Below are positions 14,980 through 23,886 of a DNA stretch of 35,997 bases, one piece after another (the stretch's first letter is position 1; every line of letters begins with the position of its first letter). The stretch is from Deltaproteobacteria bacterium. Its GTDB lineage: Bacteria > Desulfobacterota > Binatia > Binatales > Binataceae. The notes below the pieces were generated by a model. It was given only the letters and a program-made list of their open reading frames with translations. It did no database searches and had not been told where the DNA came from. The position numbers and the translations under genes were made by a program. The stretch covers positions 1 to 35,997 of the forward strand of contig JAJZAI010000037.1 in the NCBI GenBank assembly GCA_021799495.1, given 5' to 3'.

Positions 14980-17439
14980 CTATTGCCGATGAGGGCCGCG
15001 CGGCGTTTTCGCCGGCCGATTGGCGCCGCTGAGCTTGCTATCGTGCAGCGACGTTGACGGCAAGGCCCGCATCACTCGCCGCGGCGGTCCAACCTCCGAT
15101 GCGGTTTCAAAATCGTCCTCGCCGGCGGCGTCATCGATAAGACGGGCAAGGTAACGCGCCAGTTTTTCGTCCAGCACGCGCACCAGCGCATCGGTTTGAG
15201 CGGCCTGGATAATCTTGAGAAAACCTTCCAGCCGATGATTGTGGTCGTGCGCGCGAATCAGCCGGTAAATGGCGTCGCGCGACAGCGCCGCAAGCTTCGA
15301 CTGCAGCGCGCGGCCCAAACGATCGAACAGATCGGCCAACTCTTCGCGCGGCGAATTCGCGCCCAACGCGAAGTCGCATCGCGGGCAGCACGGCGTGGTT
15401 TCGGGCGCGAGCTGTTCGGCCCCGTCGCATCGACGCACCCGCTCTTCGAGCGGCGCCAGCAGCGCCGCCAGCGCCGCGCCTTCGGCCGGCCCGAGCGACC
15501 CAATCGCATTCAGTCGGCGCAGCGCTTCGAGGCGCCGCCGGACGTCGTCAAGCAGCGGCGCGAGCCGATCCATCTCGATGCGCCACTGTTCGTGCGCCAC
15601 GCGGTAATGCTGAACGTAAGTCCACTTGAATTTCTGAAAGCGCGCTTCGAGCGTATCAAGGCTCCGGCCCGCGCCGGCCAGCACCGCCGGATTCACAGCG
15701 ATCGCCAGCAACTGGCACTCCGTTTCCAGCAGGGCCAGCGCGCGATCGCGCGACGGATCGTCGCCCAGTCCGGCGTGCATCCGCGTCGCTTCCAGGTACT
15801 GCCGCATCATCCGCAGCCGCGGCGCCGCGCTGGCGATGAGGGCCAGCTTTTCGTAAGCCGCGATCGCTCCAAGCGCGCTCTGCCGGCGGACGTCGTCGGC
15901 GCCCGCGGCGACGATTCCGGCGGCGCCGGATTCTGCCAGTTCAATAAAGCGCTCGAAGGCCGCGCGATGGTCGTCGGACATGCGGGCGTTGGCGCCGCGC
16001 ATCGCGGCCGCCAACAAATCACGGCTGCGATGCGCCCCTTCGAGCGCGCTCGCGATCGCCTCTTCAAGGCGTATCAACCGCGACTCCAGTTCCGACTTGT
16101 CGCGGGCTTCGCCAAGCGTCGAATCGAAACGGCGAATCAGCGGCAGGGCGGCGTTGAAAGCCGCCACTTCGGGCACGCCGGCGCCGCGCGGATCGAACGA
16201 CGCCGCGCGGCGCGCGGCGTCGTAAACGATCGCTCCGCGGCTTCGTGACGCCAGCGCGGCTAGGGATTCCGCGAGCGTCATATTCTCAGCGCCGCGCTCA
16301 TCAACGTTGAATTCGCGCGGCAGGCGCGATCGGAGTTCGTTTATTTCCAGGGCGGCGCCATCCGCGGCAAGATGATTCGCCACGAGCGTTTTGACGGCCA
16401 TGCGCAGCGTCCGATCGTCGCGCCCAAGCCCGCCCGCGGCGAGCTCGGCGATTTGAACCGCCGCGCGCCCGGCTTCGCCGAGCCTTTCCCGCGCCGCGTG
16501 CTCGATCGCGGGCAGCGCCATCAACTCGGCGGGCGTGATCGGCCGCGGCGCGTCGCGCCGTTCCATCCAGGCTTCGAGCGCCGCGCGCGCCATTCGGGCG
16601 AGGCCGGCCACCCCATGCGCCGGATCGCGCAGGGCCGCAATCAGATCGGCCGCGGCGGGATGGAACGGATAGATGTCCGACGGAGCGAAAGCTCCGAGGC
16701 CGGCCTTGCGATAGAGCGTCTCGGCCGCGCGCGCTCCCGCATCTTCGAGCCGGCGCGCGCGGCCGATTGCGACGCGCATCTCCTCCGACGGGCCGGGCGC
16801 GACTTCGAAGCCGCGGGCGGCGCGCGGCGGCGCGCCGCGGCCGGCGGCGATCGCTATCAACCGCAACGCGCGCGAAGATTTTGCGAGTTCCGCGAGCGCC
16901 GCCAAAGTCCCGTGCGCCGGACCCGCGTCGTCGCCGCCGAAATCGATCGCCAGCGTTATGCCGCGCACTCCTTGGCGCCGCGCGCTATCGATCGCGATCG
17001 CCAGCGCTTCCGCGCCGGCCATCCGCCGCCACAGGGCCGCGCCGCGATTGTCTCCAGCCAACTCATGCGCGATCAGTTCAAGAATTTTCCGATCGATCGC
17101 GGCGGGCGCGAGTCCGCCGTCGAGATCGAGTTTGAGCGCCAGATGGCGTCCCGCGTCGGCAACGATCGCGCCGGCTCTCTCCGCCAGCGCCATCGCATAC
17201 GTAAGGAAATGGGTTTTGCCGGCGCCGCGCGGACCGTGAATCCAGAACAGCGCTCCGAATGGACTTACAAGTTGACTATTGATCGCTTCCCATGCGGCGC
17301 TTGCGCCGCAGGTCAGCACATAGCATCCGATCAATTCCTCGCGCGCCGGTCCATCGAGGGCGATTCGATCAGGCGCTTCGACGCCAAGCGCGATCAGCTC
17401 ATCGGGTGTCAGTTCTTTCAACTTCCGCTGGACCCGCAT
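14980..17439 (-). CDS. Large P-loop ATPase, DUF6079/BREX (PglY/BrxC)-like
   Basis: An 819-residue protein with Walker A GPRGAGKT at residues 69-76 (preceded by FWIH), a Walker B-like strand ITLAIDFGGDD at 161-171, an all-helical middle, and a Cys cluster at about 670-689 (CDGAEQ...CCPRC) like a small zinc ribbon. YPFHPAAADLIAALRD in the AAA lid region and the Cys pair recall the DUF6079 proteins and the BREX ATPases PglY/BrxC, which are normally about 1200 residues; this is judged by eye and unverified. It is a single gene with no methyltransferase, PglZ or nuclease beside it. AAGAGAAG before ATG 17439 is a fair ribosome binding site. Function is unknown; defence or chromosome-associated roles are possible. 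Confidence 0.6.
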   Translation of the reverse strand: MRVQRKLKELTPDELIALGVEAPDRIALDGPAREELIGCYVLTCGASAAWEAINSQLVSPFGALFWIHGPRGAGKTHFLTYAMALAERAGAIVADAGRHLALKLDLDGGLAPAAIDRKILELIAHELAGDNRGAALWRRMAGAEALAIAIDSARRQGVRGITLAIDFGGDDAGPAHGTLAALAELAKSSRALRLIAIAAGRGAPPRAARGFEVAPGPSEEMRVAIGRARRLEDAGARAAETLYRKAGLGAFAPSDIYPFHPAAADLIAALRDPAHGVAGLARMARAALEAWMERRDAPRPITPAELMALPAIEHAARERLGEAGRAAVQIAELAAGGLGRDDRTLRMAVKTLVANHLAADGAALEINELRSRLPREFNVDERGAENMTLAESLAALASRSRGAIVYDAARRAASFDPRGAGVPEVAAFNAALPLIRRFDSTLGEARDKSELESRLIRLEEAIASALEGAHRSRDLLAAAMRGANARMSDDHRAAFERFIELAESGAAGIVAAGADDVRRQSALGAIAAYEKLALIASAAPRLRMMRQYLEATRMHAGLGDDPSRDRALALLETECQLLAIAVNPAVLAGAGRSLDTLEARFQKFKWTYVQHYRVAHEQWRIEMDRLAPLLDDVRRRLEALRRLNAIGSLGPAEGAALAALLAPLEERVRRCDGAEQLAPETTPCCPRCDFALGANSPREELADLFDRLGRALQSKLAALSRDAIYRLIRAHDHNHRLEGFLKIIQAAQTDALVRVLDEKLARYLARLIDDAAGEDDFETASEVGPPRRVMRALPSTSLHDSKLSGANRPAKTPRGPHRQ

Positions 17440-17698
17440 ATAGCTTCTCTTACTGCGAAAGAGAGGCGTAATCCAGACGCGCCGTTTGACTCGCTTATTT
17501 CTTTAGGCGCCTTTTTCAATCACTACTGAAAATATTGAATCGGCAAATAATAAATTCAAGCTCCGATTCACCAAATCGTCTATTCGCGGCAAGCACGGCG
17601 AACCATTGATGAGAAATTCGCCGTATAGACATGGCAATCGCGCGAATGGCCGGCGTACCCTGCGATAGGCCGCGTTTATACACGAAGTTTAATTCGCG
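17440..17698. other. AT-rich intergenic region upstream of the ATPase gene
   Basis: 259 bases clearly poorer in G+C than the flanking genes. It holds the putative ATPase promoter (17531-17559) and an 8 bp stem ACGGCGAA/TTCGCCGT (17595-17602 and 17617-17624, 14-base loop) that could end transcription from the CoA-transferase operon, though without a T tract. No gene is evident. Confidence 0.5.
17531..17559 (-). promoter_or_regulatory. Possible promoter of the P-loop ATPase gene
   Basis: On the minus strand TTGAAT (17559-17554) and AATATT (17536-17531) are 17 bases apart, each matching four of six sigma70 consensus positions, about 92 bases before the ATPase start. The AT-rich context raises the chance of a random match. 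Confidence 0.35.
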
Positions 17699-18883
17699 CT
17701 ACAAAATGGCGTCGGCCTTCAATTCCGCGATCGTCGCGGCATCGACGCCCAGCGCGGACAAGACCTCGTCGGTATCCGCGCCGAGCCGAGGCGGCGGCTC
17801 GACCGCGCCGCCGTCGCCGATCGTTCCGAGCTTGAGCGGCGTGCCCATGACTTTGATTTTCCCGCGCGTCGGATAGTCGCTGTCGATCAGCATCCGCCGC
17901 CGCGCCACGTCTGGGTCGGCGGCCACTTCGCCCACATCGCGGACAGGAGCGCACGGCAATCCGCGTTCGAGCAGAAGATTCACGAGCGCGTCGCGCCGGA
18001 ACGTCCGCGTCCATTCAGCGACCGCCGCGTCCACTTCGTCCGCGATTGCGAAGCGGGAGGCGTGATCGGCGTAACGCGGATCGTCGAGCAGATCCATGCG
18101 TCCCATCAGGCGCGCGAACTCCCGCCAGTGCGCTTCGGTCAGGCAGAATATCAGCACCTCGCCGTCGCTCGCCGGATAGACATTGGACGGGCAGGCGTTG
18201 CGATGCCGGTTGCCCATCCGCCGGTACGGCTTGCCTTCCAGTTCGTTGGCCACCAAGCCCGTCATCGCGGCGACGCATACGTCGTGCATCGCGACCTCGA
18301 TCCGCTGCCCGCGGCCAGTGCGGCCGCGCTGGATCAAGGCCGCCAGAATCGCGCTCACCAGATGGCTGCCCGCGCCCATATCAATAAATGTCGCCGGCGA
18401 GCGCATGCCCGGACCGCCGGCCATCCCGGTCACGCTGATCAGACCGCATGCGGCCTGCAGCGTACTGTCCATCGCGCCAAGTTTCGCCCACGGCCCGTCC
18501 GAGCCGTAACCCTTGATCGAAGCGTAAATCAGGCGCGGAAACCGCTGGGCCAGTTCGTCGTAGCCGAGGCCCAGCGATTCCATCACGCCGGCGGAATAGT
18601 TCTCGGTCAGGATGTCCGCGGTTTCGAGCAGGCGCAGCAGGAGCTCGCGGCCGCGCGGATTTTTCAGGTTCAGCGTCACCGACTTTTTATTCGCGTTCAG
18701 CATCAGGAAGGAATAGCTGACGCCGCCCGGCGAGGCGGCCGGCCGGCGCAAATTTTCGCCGGTTCCGGGCGGTTCGATTTTGATTACCTCCGCGCCCAAA
18801 TAAGCCAACTGCAGCGTGCAATATGGCACGGCGAATATCTGGCCAAGGTCAACGACGCGAATTCCGGCAAGCGGCCGATCCAT
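17699..18883 (-). CDS. Class III (CaiB/BaiF family) acyl-CoA transferase 1
   Basis: Family III CoA-transferases move CoA between carboxylic acids through an enzyme-bound aspartyl intermediate. The 394-residue protein starts PLAGIRVVDLGQIFAVPYC, has GAEVIKIEPPGTGENLR, LNLKNPRGRELLLRL, YASIKGYGSDGPW, and the catalytic Asp in ATFIDMGAGSHLVSAILAAL, then RTGRGQRIEVAM. Start ATG 18883 has GAAAGGA about 10 bases upstream; a TTG at 18892 is too near that site. It is the second gene after the acyl-CoA dehydrogenase (32-base gap), so the pair probably activates and oxidises one carboxylic acid. The substrate cannot be read from sequence. Confidence 0.93.
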   Translation of the reverse strand: MDRPLAGIRVVDLGQIFAVPYCTLQLAYLGAEVIKIEPPGTGENLRRPAASPGGVSYSFLMLNANKKSVTLNLKNPRGRELLLRLLETADILTENYSAGVMESLGLGYDELAQRFPRLIYASIKGYGSDGPWAKLGAMDSTLQAACGLISVTGMAGGPGMRSPATFIDMGAGSHLVSAILAALIQRGRTGRGQRIEVAMHDVCVAAMTGLVANELEGKPYRRMGNRHRNACPSNVYPASDGEVLIFCLTEAHWREFARLMGRMDLLDDPRYADHASRFAIADEVDAAVAEWTRTFRRDALVNLLLERGLPCAPVRDVGEVAADPDVARRRMLIDSDYPTRGKIKVMGTPLKLGTIGDGGAVEPPPRLGADTDEVLSALGVDAATIAELKADAIL

Positions 18884-18915
18884 GCGAACCAAATCCTTTC
18901 AACGGCGCGGCGACG

Positions 18916-20079
18916 TCAGCGCAGCAGATTGCGCGCGATCACCATCCGATGCACTTCCGAGGGTCCTTCGCCGATGCGGCGGATGCGCGCTTCGCGATAC
19001 CAGCGCTCAAGCGGAAATTCCTTGCTGACGCCGTAGCCGCCGTGAATCTGCACGGCGCGATCGATAACGCGGCCAAGCGTTTCGCTCGAATAGAGCTTCG
19101 CGACCGACGCCTCCATCCGCGCATCCTCGCCGCGGTCGGATTTCCACGCGCCGTCCCAAATCAGCCAGCGCGCGGCGCGCAATTCCACCTCGGAGTCCGC
19201 GAGCATCCACTGGATGGCCTGCCGGCGCGACAGCAACTCGCCGAAAGTCTTGCGCTGTTTGGCGTGCTCGACCGCCATCCGGAGCGCGGCGACGGCGACG
19301 CCGACATTGCAGGCCGAATAAGGAAAGCGCAGTCCCGTGAGCAGCCCGAGGCACAAGTTCAGTCCTCCACCTTCGGGGCCAAGCCGTTGCGCGACCGGGA
19401 TGCGGCAATCCTCGAAATGGACGACGTTGGGCAACGCGGCCGTGCGCAAGGTGCGGAACGGCTTGGCGGTGAAGCCCGGAGTGTTCTTCTCGACGATAAA
19501 GGCGGTGATTCCGCCGCGGCCGGCCGAAGGATCGGTGCGGGTGAAGACGACGCCCCATTCGGCTTCGTGCGCGTGCGAGGTGAAAATTTTCTGTCCGTTG
19601 AGAACGTAATGGTCGCCGTCGCGCACCGCGCGGCACTGGATCGCGCCGGCGGGGTCGGAGCCGCCGGACGGTTCGGTGATCGCGAAAAACGTGTACCAGG
19701 CGTTTTTCAGCGTCGGCACGGCGTATTTCTGAATCTGCTCCTCAGAGCCGCCCCAGATTACAGGCGGGGGCGTACGGCCGAAGACGCCGGCGCCCGGATT
19801 GTAGAGACCGCCGCGATGCTGGCACATCTCCTCCATCAGCACGCACATCTCAAACAGGCTCAGCCCGCCGCCGCCGTACCGTTGCGGCGAGCCCATGCAC
19901 CACATCCCGGCGGCCTGCACCTTTCGCGCGATTCGCCAATAGTCCTCTTCGAGAATTTCGGCGGCGTCGGGATCAACGCGCGCTTCGGCGGGAATGATTT
20001 CTTCCTTGATGATCCGGCGCACGTTGTCGCGCAGCGCGATCAATTCAGCCGGCAGTTGGTACCCGTTTCCGTTCTCCAT
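18916..20079 (-). CDS. Acyl-CoA dehydrogenase
   Basis: FAD-dependent alpha,beta-dehydrogenation of an acyl-CoA. The 387-residue protein is full-length with FFAITEPSGGSDPAGAIQ (FAD/substrate region), YVLNGQKIFTSHAHEAEWG, FRTLRTAALPNVVHFEDCR, KQRKTFGELLSRRQAIQWML, IHGGYGVSKEFPLERWYREA and RRIGEGPSEVHRMVIAR, where the Glu of the EGPSE segment is in the place of the usual catalytic base. A strong GGAGG lies 7 bases before ATG 20079. It leads a two-gene operon with the CoA-transferase. Chain length or branching specificity is not evident. Confidence 0.95.
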   Translation of the reverse strand: MENGNGYQLPAELIALRDNVRRIIKEEIIPAEARVDPDAAEILEEDYWRIARKVQAAGMWCMGSPQRYGGGGLSLFEMCVLMEEMCQHRGGLYNPGAGVFGRTPPPVIWGGSEEQIQKYAVPTLKNAWYTFFAITEPSGGSDPAGAIQCRAVRDGDHYVLNGQKIFTSHAHEAEWGVVFTRTDPSAGRGGITAFIVEKNTPGFTAKPFRTLRTAALPNVVHFEDCRIPVAQRLGPEGGGLNLCLGLLTGLRFPYSACNVGVAVAALRMAVEHAKQRKTFGELLSRRQAIQWMLADSEVELRAARWLIWDGAWKSDRGEDARMEASVAKLYSSETLGRVIDRAVQIHGGYGVSKEFPLERWYREARIRRIGEGPSEVHRMVIARNLLR

Positions 20080-20135
20080 CGATTAGCCTCCACTGACGGC
20101 CGCGGCGCGCGCCAAAATTGAATTACACCCGCAAC

Positions 20136-21932
20136 TCACAGATTGCGGCGCATCGCGGCCAGCCATTTTTCGCGCGCCCACTCGAAATCGTGCGCGCCCC
20201 AGGTTCCTTTGTAGCGCCCGTCGATTTCGCGCACGTGACGCGCGGCGCCGGCGATACGTGCGATGGCGGCTTCGCCGCGCCGTGCGCGTTCGGGCGCGCT
20301 CTCGCTGGCCGCCGCAAGATACTCAGCAAGTCCCTGTACAACTTCCCGGCTGTAATGCCAAACGGCGCGCGCGGCGGCGCCGAAACGATCCGCAAGCGCC
20401 GCGGAGATCGCGTCCGCGGCGCCGATCGCCCGCTCGATTCGGCGCGCGGCGGACGTTAGCGCGGCGGCTCTCGCCGATGCTCCGGCGGCGTCGATTTGCG
20501 GGCGCATCACCGGCCCGCCGCCGTCAAGCAGCAGCGCCGCCGCGTCCGCCAACGCGCGGTACGCCGCGGTCATCGCGCTCGCGCACGCGGGATGGGACGC
20601 GGCGGCGACGTCGGCAAAAACTTCCTCGGGCGCGTATTCGGGCGACCGGGCGCATCGCGCAAAAGTTTCCAGATTCACCGGGTATGCGAGCAGGCTGTAA
20701 GCGCCGAAGGTCAGGCACGAGATTTCGCGAACGCCTACGGCGCGGTAGGCGCGCAGGTCGCGCGCGATCACGGCCGGCGTCGCGATTGCGAGTCCGCCGA
20801 ACAGGATTGCGTCCGCGTAATACTCGAAGACGCGCATCCGGCCGCCGAACAGGTCGAAATACCGCTTAAGTGAATCGAAGTAGCGGCGGTTGGCGCCGCA
20901 GGCGGCATCGTCGATCGCGTGGCTGTAGCAACGTTCGCGCGGCGCCCACTCGACGAAAACGTTTGCGCGCGGCACCAGCGCTAAATCGGGTTCGAGCGTG
21001 TCGTGATAGGCGAGATAAGCGACCGGAATCGCGATTCCGCGCGCGGCGAGCGCGTCCGCGACGGCATTGACCACGGCCAGGTACTGGCGATGGGGGCCGA
21101 GCGCCGCGCAACCGGCGCATCGGCACCACGCGCCGCCATGCACGTCGGCGCCCCATACGTGCAGCATCGCGCAGTCCGGATTCGCCCCGGCCCATGCGAG
21201 CGCCGCGTCGCGCACGATCGCGAGCGCGGCCGCGTTCGACGCGCACAAGTTCCCGCGCCGATTGCGCGCGCCGTCCGCGCCCAGTGGGAAATACTCGGGA
21301 TGCGACCCGTATGCGTCACGCGGCATCAGCAATTGCAACACGTGTCCACCGTACTCGGGCGAAATTCCGCGCGCGCGCATCGCGGGCAGAAGCTCCTCGA
21401 TTTTCAGGCGCGAATCGCGTTCGTGCCGAATCCATGAAAAGGCGTTGATCCCGCGCGCGGCCATCCACCGAACGAATTCGCGATCGTGCTCCAGATGCGC
21501 GGCGAACCGCTCCGGATGTTCGTAATGCCACGTCATGATGTCGGCGGCGAACGCGCGCCGGACGAAAGCGGGCGCCGTCACCGGCGGCGACACCGCGAAC
21601 AGCCGCTCCGCATCGATGCGCGGCAGGCGCGGCGGCCGGCCGGCCGGGAGCTGCGCGCCGAGTCGCTCGAGAAATTCCCAGACGGCGTTAAGCAGGTTCA
21701 TTCCGGACGGCGCTGCGATATCGATCGGCGCGCGATCGCCAAACTCCGCCGGCGCGGCGATCCGCAGCGCGGCGCGCGGCGCATTTTCCGACGGCGCCAT
21801 GACGCAGCGGCGATCGAGCATCGCCGCCAGCGCTTCGGCGAGATCGCGCGCGGCGGCCATCGCCACTTGATCCGCGTCGGACGCGCACACGACTCGAAAT
21901 TCAGCCGCATTCGCCGCCGTTTTGCCCGCCAT
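20136..21932 (-). CDS. DUF4838 domain protein, putative carbohydrate-active enzyme
   Basis: A 598-residue cytoplasmic-looking protein (no signal peptide). The N-terminal 130 residues resemble the alpha-glucuronidase-type N domain (GMNLLNAVWEFLERLGAQ). The central part has the DUF4838 pattern: SHPEYFPLGADGARNRRGN, then LCASNAAALAIV, MLHVWGADVHGGAWCRCAGC and RQYLAVVNAVADALAARG, then EWAPRERCYSHAI and FEYYADAILFGG. The C-terminal 170 residues are helical and Ala-rich. DUF4838 proteins are commonly near glycoside hydrolases; activity is not established. Start ATG 21932 is chosen over 22046, which would run into the divergent apbC gene. No other sugar catabolism genes are adjacent, so its role stays open. 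Confidence 0.8.
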   Translation of the reverse strand: MAGKTAANAAEFRVVCASDADQVAMAAARDLAEALAAMLDRRCVMAPSENAPRAALRIAAPAEFGDRAPIDIAAPSGMNLLNAVWEFLERLGAQLPAGRPPRLPRIDAERLFAVSPPVTAPAFVRRAFAADIMTWHYEHPERFAAHLEHDREFVRWMAARGINAFSWIRHERDSRLKIEELLPAMRARGISPEYGGHVLQLLMPRDAYGSHPEYFPLGADGARNRRGNLCASNAAALAIVRDAALAWAGANPDCAMLHVWGADVHGGAWCRCAGCAALGPHRQYLAVVNAVADALAARGIAIPVAYLAYHDTLEPDLALVPRANVFVEWAPRERCYSHAIDDAACGANRRYFDSLKRYFDLFGGRMRVFEYYADAILFGGLAIATPAVIARDLRAYRAVGVREISCLTFGAYSLLAYPVNLETFARCARSPEYAPEEVFADVAAASHPACASAMTAAYRALADAAALLLDGGGPVMRPQIDAAGASARAAALTSAARRIERAIGAADAISAALADRFGAAARAVWHYSREVVQGLAEYLAAASESAPERARRGEAAIARIAGAARHVREIDGRYKGTWGAHDFEWAREKWLAAMRRNL

Positions 21933-21938
21933 CCGGCA

Positions 21939-21947
21939 ATGATACCA
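21939..21947 (-). promoter_or_regulatory. Extended -10 of the DUF4838 gene, possibly leaderless
   Basis: Minus-strand TGGTATCAT reads as an extended -10 (TG-n-TATCAT) ending 6 bases before ATG 21932. Transcription would begin at about the start codon itself, and no Shine-Dalgarno is visible, which fits a leaderless mRNA. No good -35 is present, as is allowed for extended -10 promoters. Confidence 0.4.
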
Positions 21948-22002
21948 TCGTTGACGATAGCGGCGCGTCTCGCGGCGCGGCCGTCGAAGCCACAGGAAAC
22001 GC

Positions 22003-23058
22003 ATGCCGAGTCCGCAGGAAATTCTCAACGAACTGAAGAAAATCAAATACCCCGGCTACAGCCGCGACATCGTATCCTTCGGGATGATCAAGGATATCGA
22101 GGTCGCGAGCGCCGGGGTCACGGTAATTCTCACCGCGCCCGCGGCGAAGCCGGAAGTAATCGACGAAATCGCCGAGGAGATTCGCCGGACGGTCGCGGCG
22201 ATGCCGGGCGCGCCGGCGGTGCGGATGCAGATCGATCAGGCGCCGCCGCCGCGCGTCGCGCAATCGCTGCCGCGCAAACCGATTCCGGGCGTGAAACATG
22301 TAATCGCCGTCGCGAGCGGCAAGGGCGGCGTCGGGAAATCGACCGTCGCCGTCAATCTGACGCTGGCGATGCGGGCGCTCGGATGGAGCGTCGGTCTGAT
22401 GGACGCCGACGTGTATGGACCCAGCGTCGCGATGATGGTGGGCGCGGATGGACGCGCGGGCCTGACCAGCGAGCGGCGGATTCTGCCGCTGGAACGTTTC
22501 GGCGTCCGCTACATCTCGATGGCGATGTTTATCGGCGACGACACGCCGATTATCTGGCGCGGCCCGATGATCACGAAGCTCGAAAGCGAGTTTCTGTTCA
22601 ACGTCGAATGGGGCGAGCTGGATTGCCTGATAATCGATCTTCCGCCCGGAACCGGCGACGCGCAGTTGACGATTACGCAGCGGGCCGCGCTCGACGGCGG
22701 CGTGATCGTCACCACTCCGCAGGAAATCGCGCTGCTCGACGTCAAACGAGGCGTCGCGATGTTCAACGAAGTCGAAGTTCCGGTGCTCGGCGTGATCGAG
22801 AACATGAGCTACCATCTCTGCGGCAAGTGCGGCCATCGTCACGAGATTTTCGCGCACGGCGGCGGCCAGCGCTTCGCCAAAGAGCTCGGCGTGCCCTTCC
22901 TTGGCGAACTTCCGATTACGCGCGAATTACGCGAGGGCGGCGATCATGCGCAGCCGATCGTGGCGGCCCATCCTGAACATCCCGTGAGCGGCGCTTTCAG
23001 ATCGGTCGCGGCCAACGTGATCGCTCATCTGACGCGCGTCGAACGCCCGGCCGGTTGA
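22003..23058 (+). CDS. apbC: Mrp/ApbC-family iron-sulfur cluster carrier ATPase
   Basis: Mrp/ApbC proteins bind and deliver Fe-S clusters to apoproteins in the cytoplasm. The 351-residue protein has an N-terminal MIP18/DUF59 domain (about 1-80), the deviant Walker A ASGKGGVGKST near residues 104-114, LMDADVYGPS, VEWGELDCLIIDLPPGTGD, and the cluster-ligating C273-x-x-C276 pair (LCGKCGH). AGGA lies 6 bases before ATG 22003. It is followed after two bases by a glycosyltransferase gene; the two are probably co-transcribed without an obvious functional tie. Confidence 0.97.
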   Translation: MPSPQEILNELKKIKYPGYSRDIVSFGMIKDIEVASAGVTVILTAPAAKPEVIDEIAEEIRRTVAAMPGAPAVRMQIDQAPPPRVAQSLPRKPIPGVKHVIAVASGKGGVGKSTVAVNLTLAMRALGWSVGLMDADVYGPSVAMMVGADGRAGLTSERRILPLERFGVRYISMAMFIGDDTPIIWRGPMITKLESEFLFNVEWGELDCLIIDLPPGTGDAQLTITQRAALDGGVIVTTPQEIALLDVKRGVAMFNEVEVPVLGVIENMSYHLCGKCGHRHEIFAHGGGQRFAKELGVPFLGELPITRELREGGDHAQPIVAAHPEHPVSGAFRSVAANVIAHLTRVERPAG

Positions 23059-23060
23059 CG

Positions 23061-23822
23061 ATGTCCGACCGGCCCACCATCTCGCTCATCGTAATCACGC
23101 GCGACGAGGAAGAGCTTATCGGGCAGTGCCTGAAGAGCGCCTGGTTTTGCGACGAGCTGATTGTCGTCGATTCCCATTCGAGCGATCGCACGGTCGAAAT
23201 CGCGCGCGCTCTCGGCGCCGTCGTGATCGAGCACGAGTTCACCAACTACGTCCGGCAGAAGCAGATTGCGCTCGATCACGCGACTGCGGAGTGGGTGCTG
23301 CTGCTCGACGCGGACGAGCAGGCGACCTACGGCCTTGGCTGCGAAATCCGCAAGGCCGTCGCGCGCCCGGATGCGCCCGGCGGATTCCGCATCCGCCGCG
23401 TCCTCTACCATCTGGGTCATTACTACACGCGGCCGATTTACCGCGATCGTCCGGTGCGGCTGTTCCGCCGCGCGCTGGGCCATATCGGCGGAGTCGATCC
23501 GCACGACAAAGTGGTCGTGAATGGACGAATCGATCAGTTAGCGGCGCCCATCCTTCATTTCAGCTACCGCGATATCGCCGACCACGTCGCTACCATCAAC
23601 CGCTTCAGCACCCGCGGCGCCGCCGAAATCGAACCGTCGGGCTTCGCGGCGGCGCGGATGTTCACCCATTCCGTCTGGCGGTTCTTCAATTTCTATATCC
23701 TGCGCGGCGGCTTCCTCGACGGCGGGCGCGGCCTGTACGCGGCGATGACGGCGGCGTTTTACGTCTTTCTGAAATACGCCAAGGTCTATGAACGCCGGCT
23801 GCGCACGCTCCATCCGCGTTGA
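23061..23822 (+). CDS. Family 2 glycosyltransferase, WaaE/KdtX-like
   Basis: A 253-residue GT-A enzyme with ISLIVITRDEEELIGQCLKS at the start, VVDSHSSDRT, and the metal-binding DxD at D83-A-D85 (LLLDADEQ). The RQKQIALDHATAEW stretch and the C-terminal half (RPVRLFRR, DPHDKVVV, FNFYILRGGFLDGGRGL) are those of the WaaE/KdtX group, which adds a beta-glucose to the lipopolysaccharide inner core. A transfer to an envelope glycolipid on the inner membrane face is therefore likely. ATG 23061 is preferred over an overlapping TTG at 23055. The ABC exporter genes follow 64 bases downstream. Confidence 0.9.
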   Translation: MSDRPTISLIVITRDEEELIGQCLKSAWFCDELIVVDSHSSDRTVEIARALGAVVIEHEFTNYVRQKQIALDHATAEWVLLLDADEQATYGLGCEIRKAVARPDAPGGFRIRRVLYHLGHYYTRPIYRDRPVRLFRRALGHIGGVDPHDKVVVNGRIDQLAAPILHFSYRDIADHVATINRFSTRGAAEIEPSGFAAARMFTHSVWRFFNFYILRGGFLDGGRGLYAAMTAAFYVFLKYAKVYERRLRTLHPR

Positions 23823-23886
23823 TGCGGCACGCAACGCCGGGCCGCGGGATTTTCCGCACGCGCTCTGATAACCTCCACTGGCCGGC

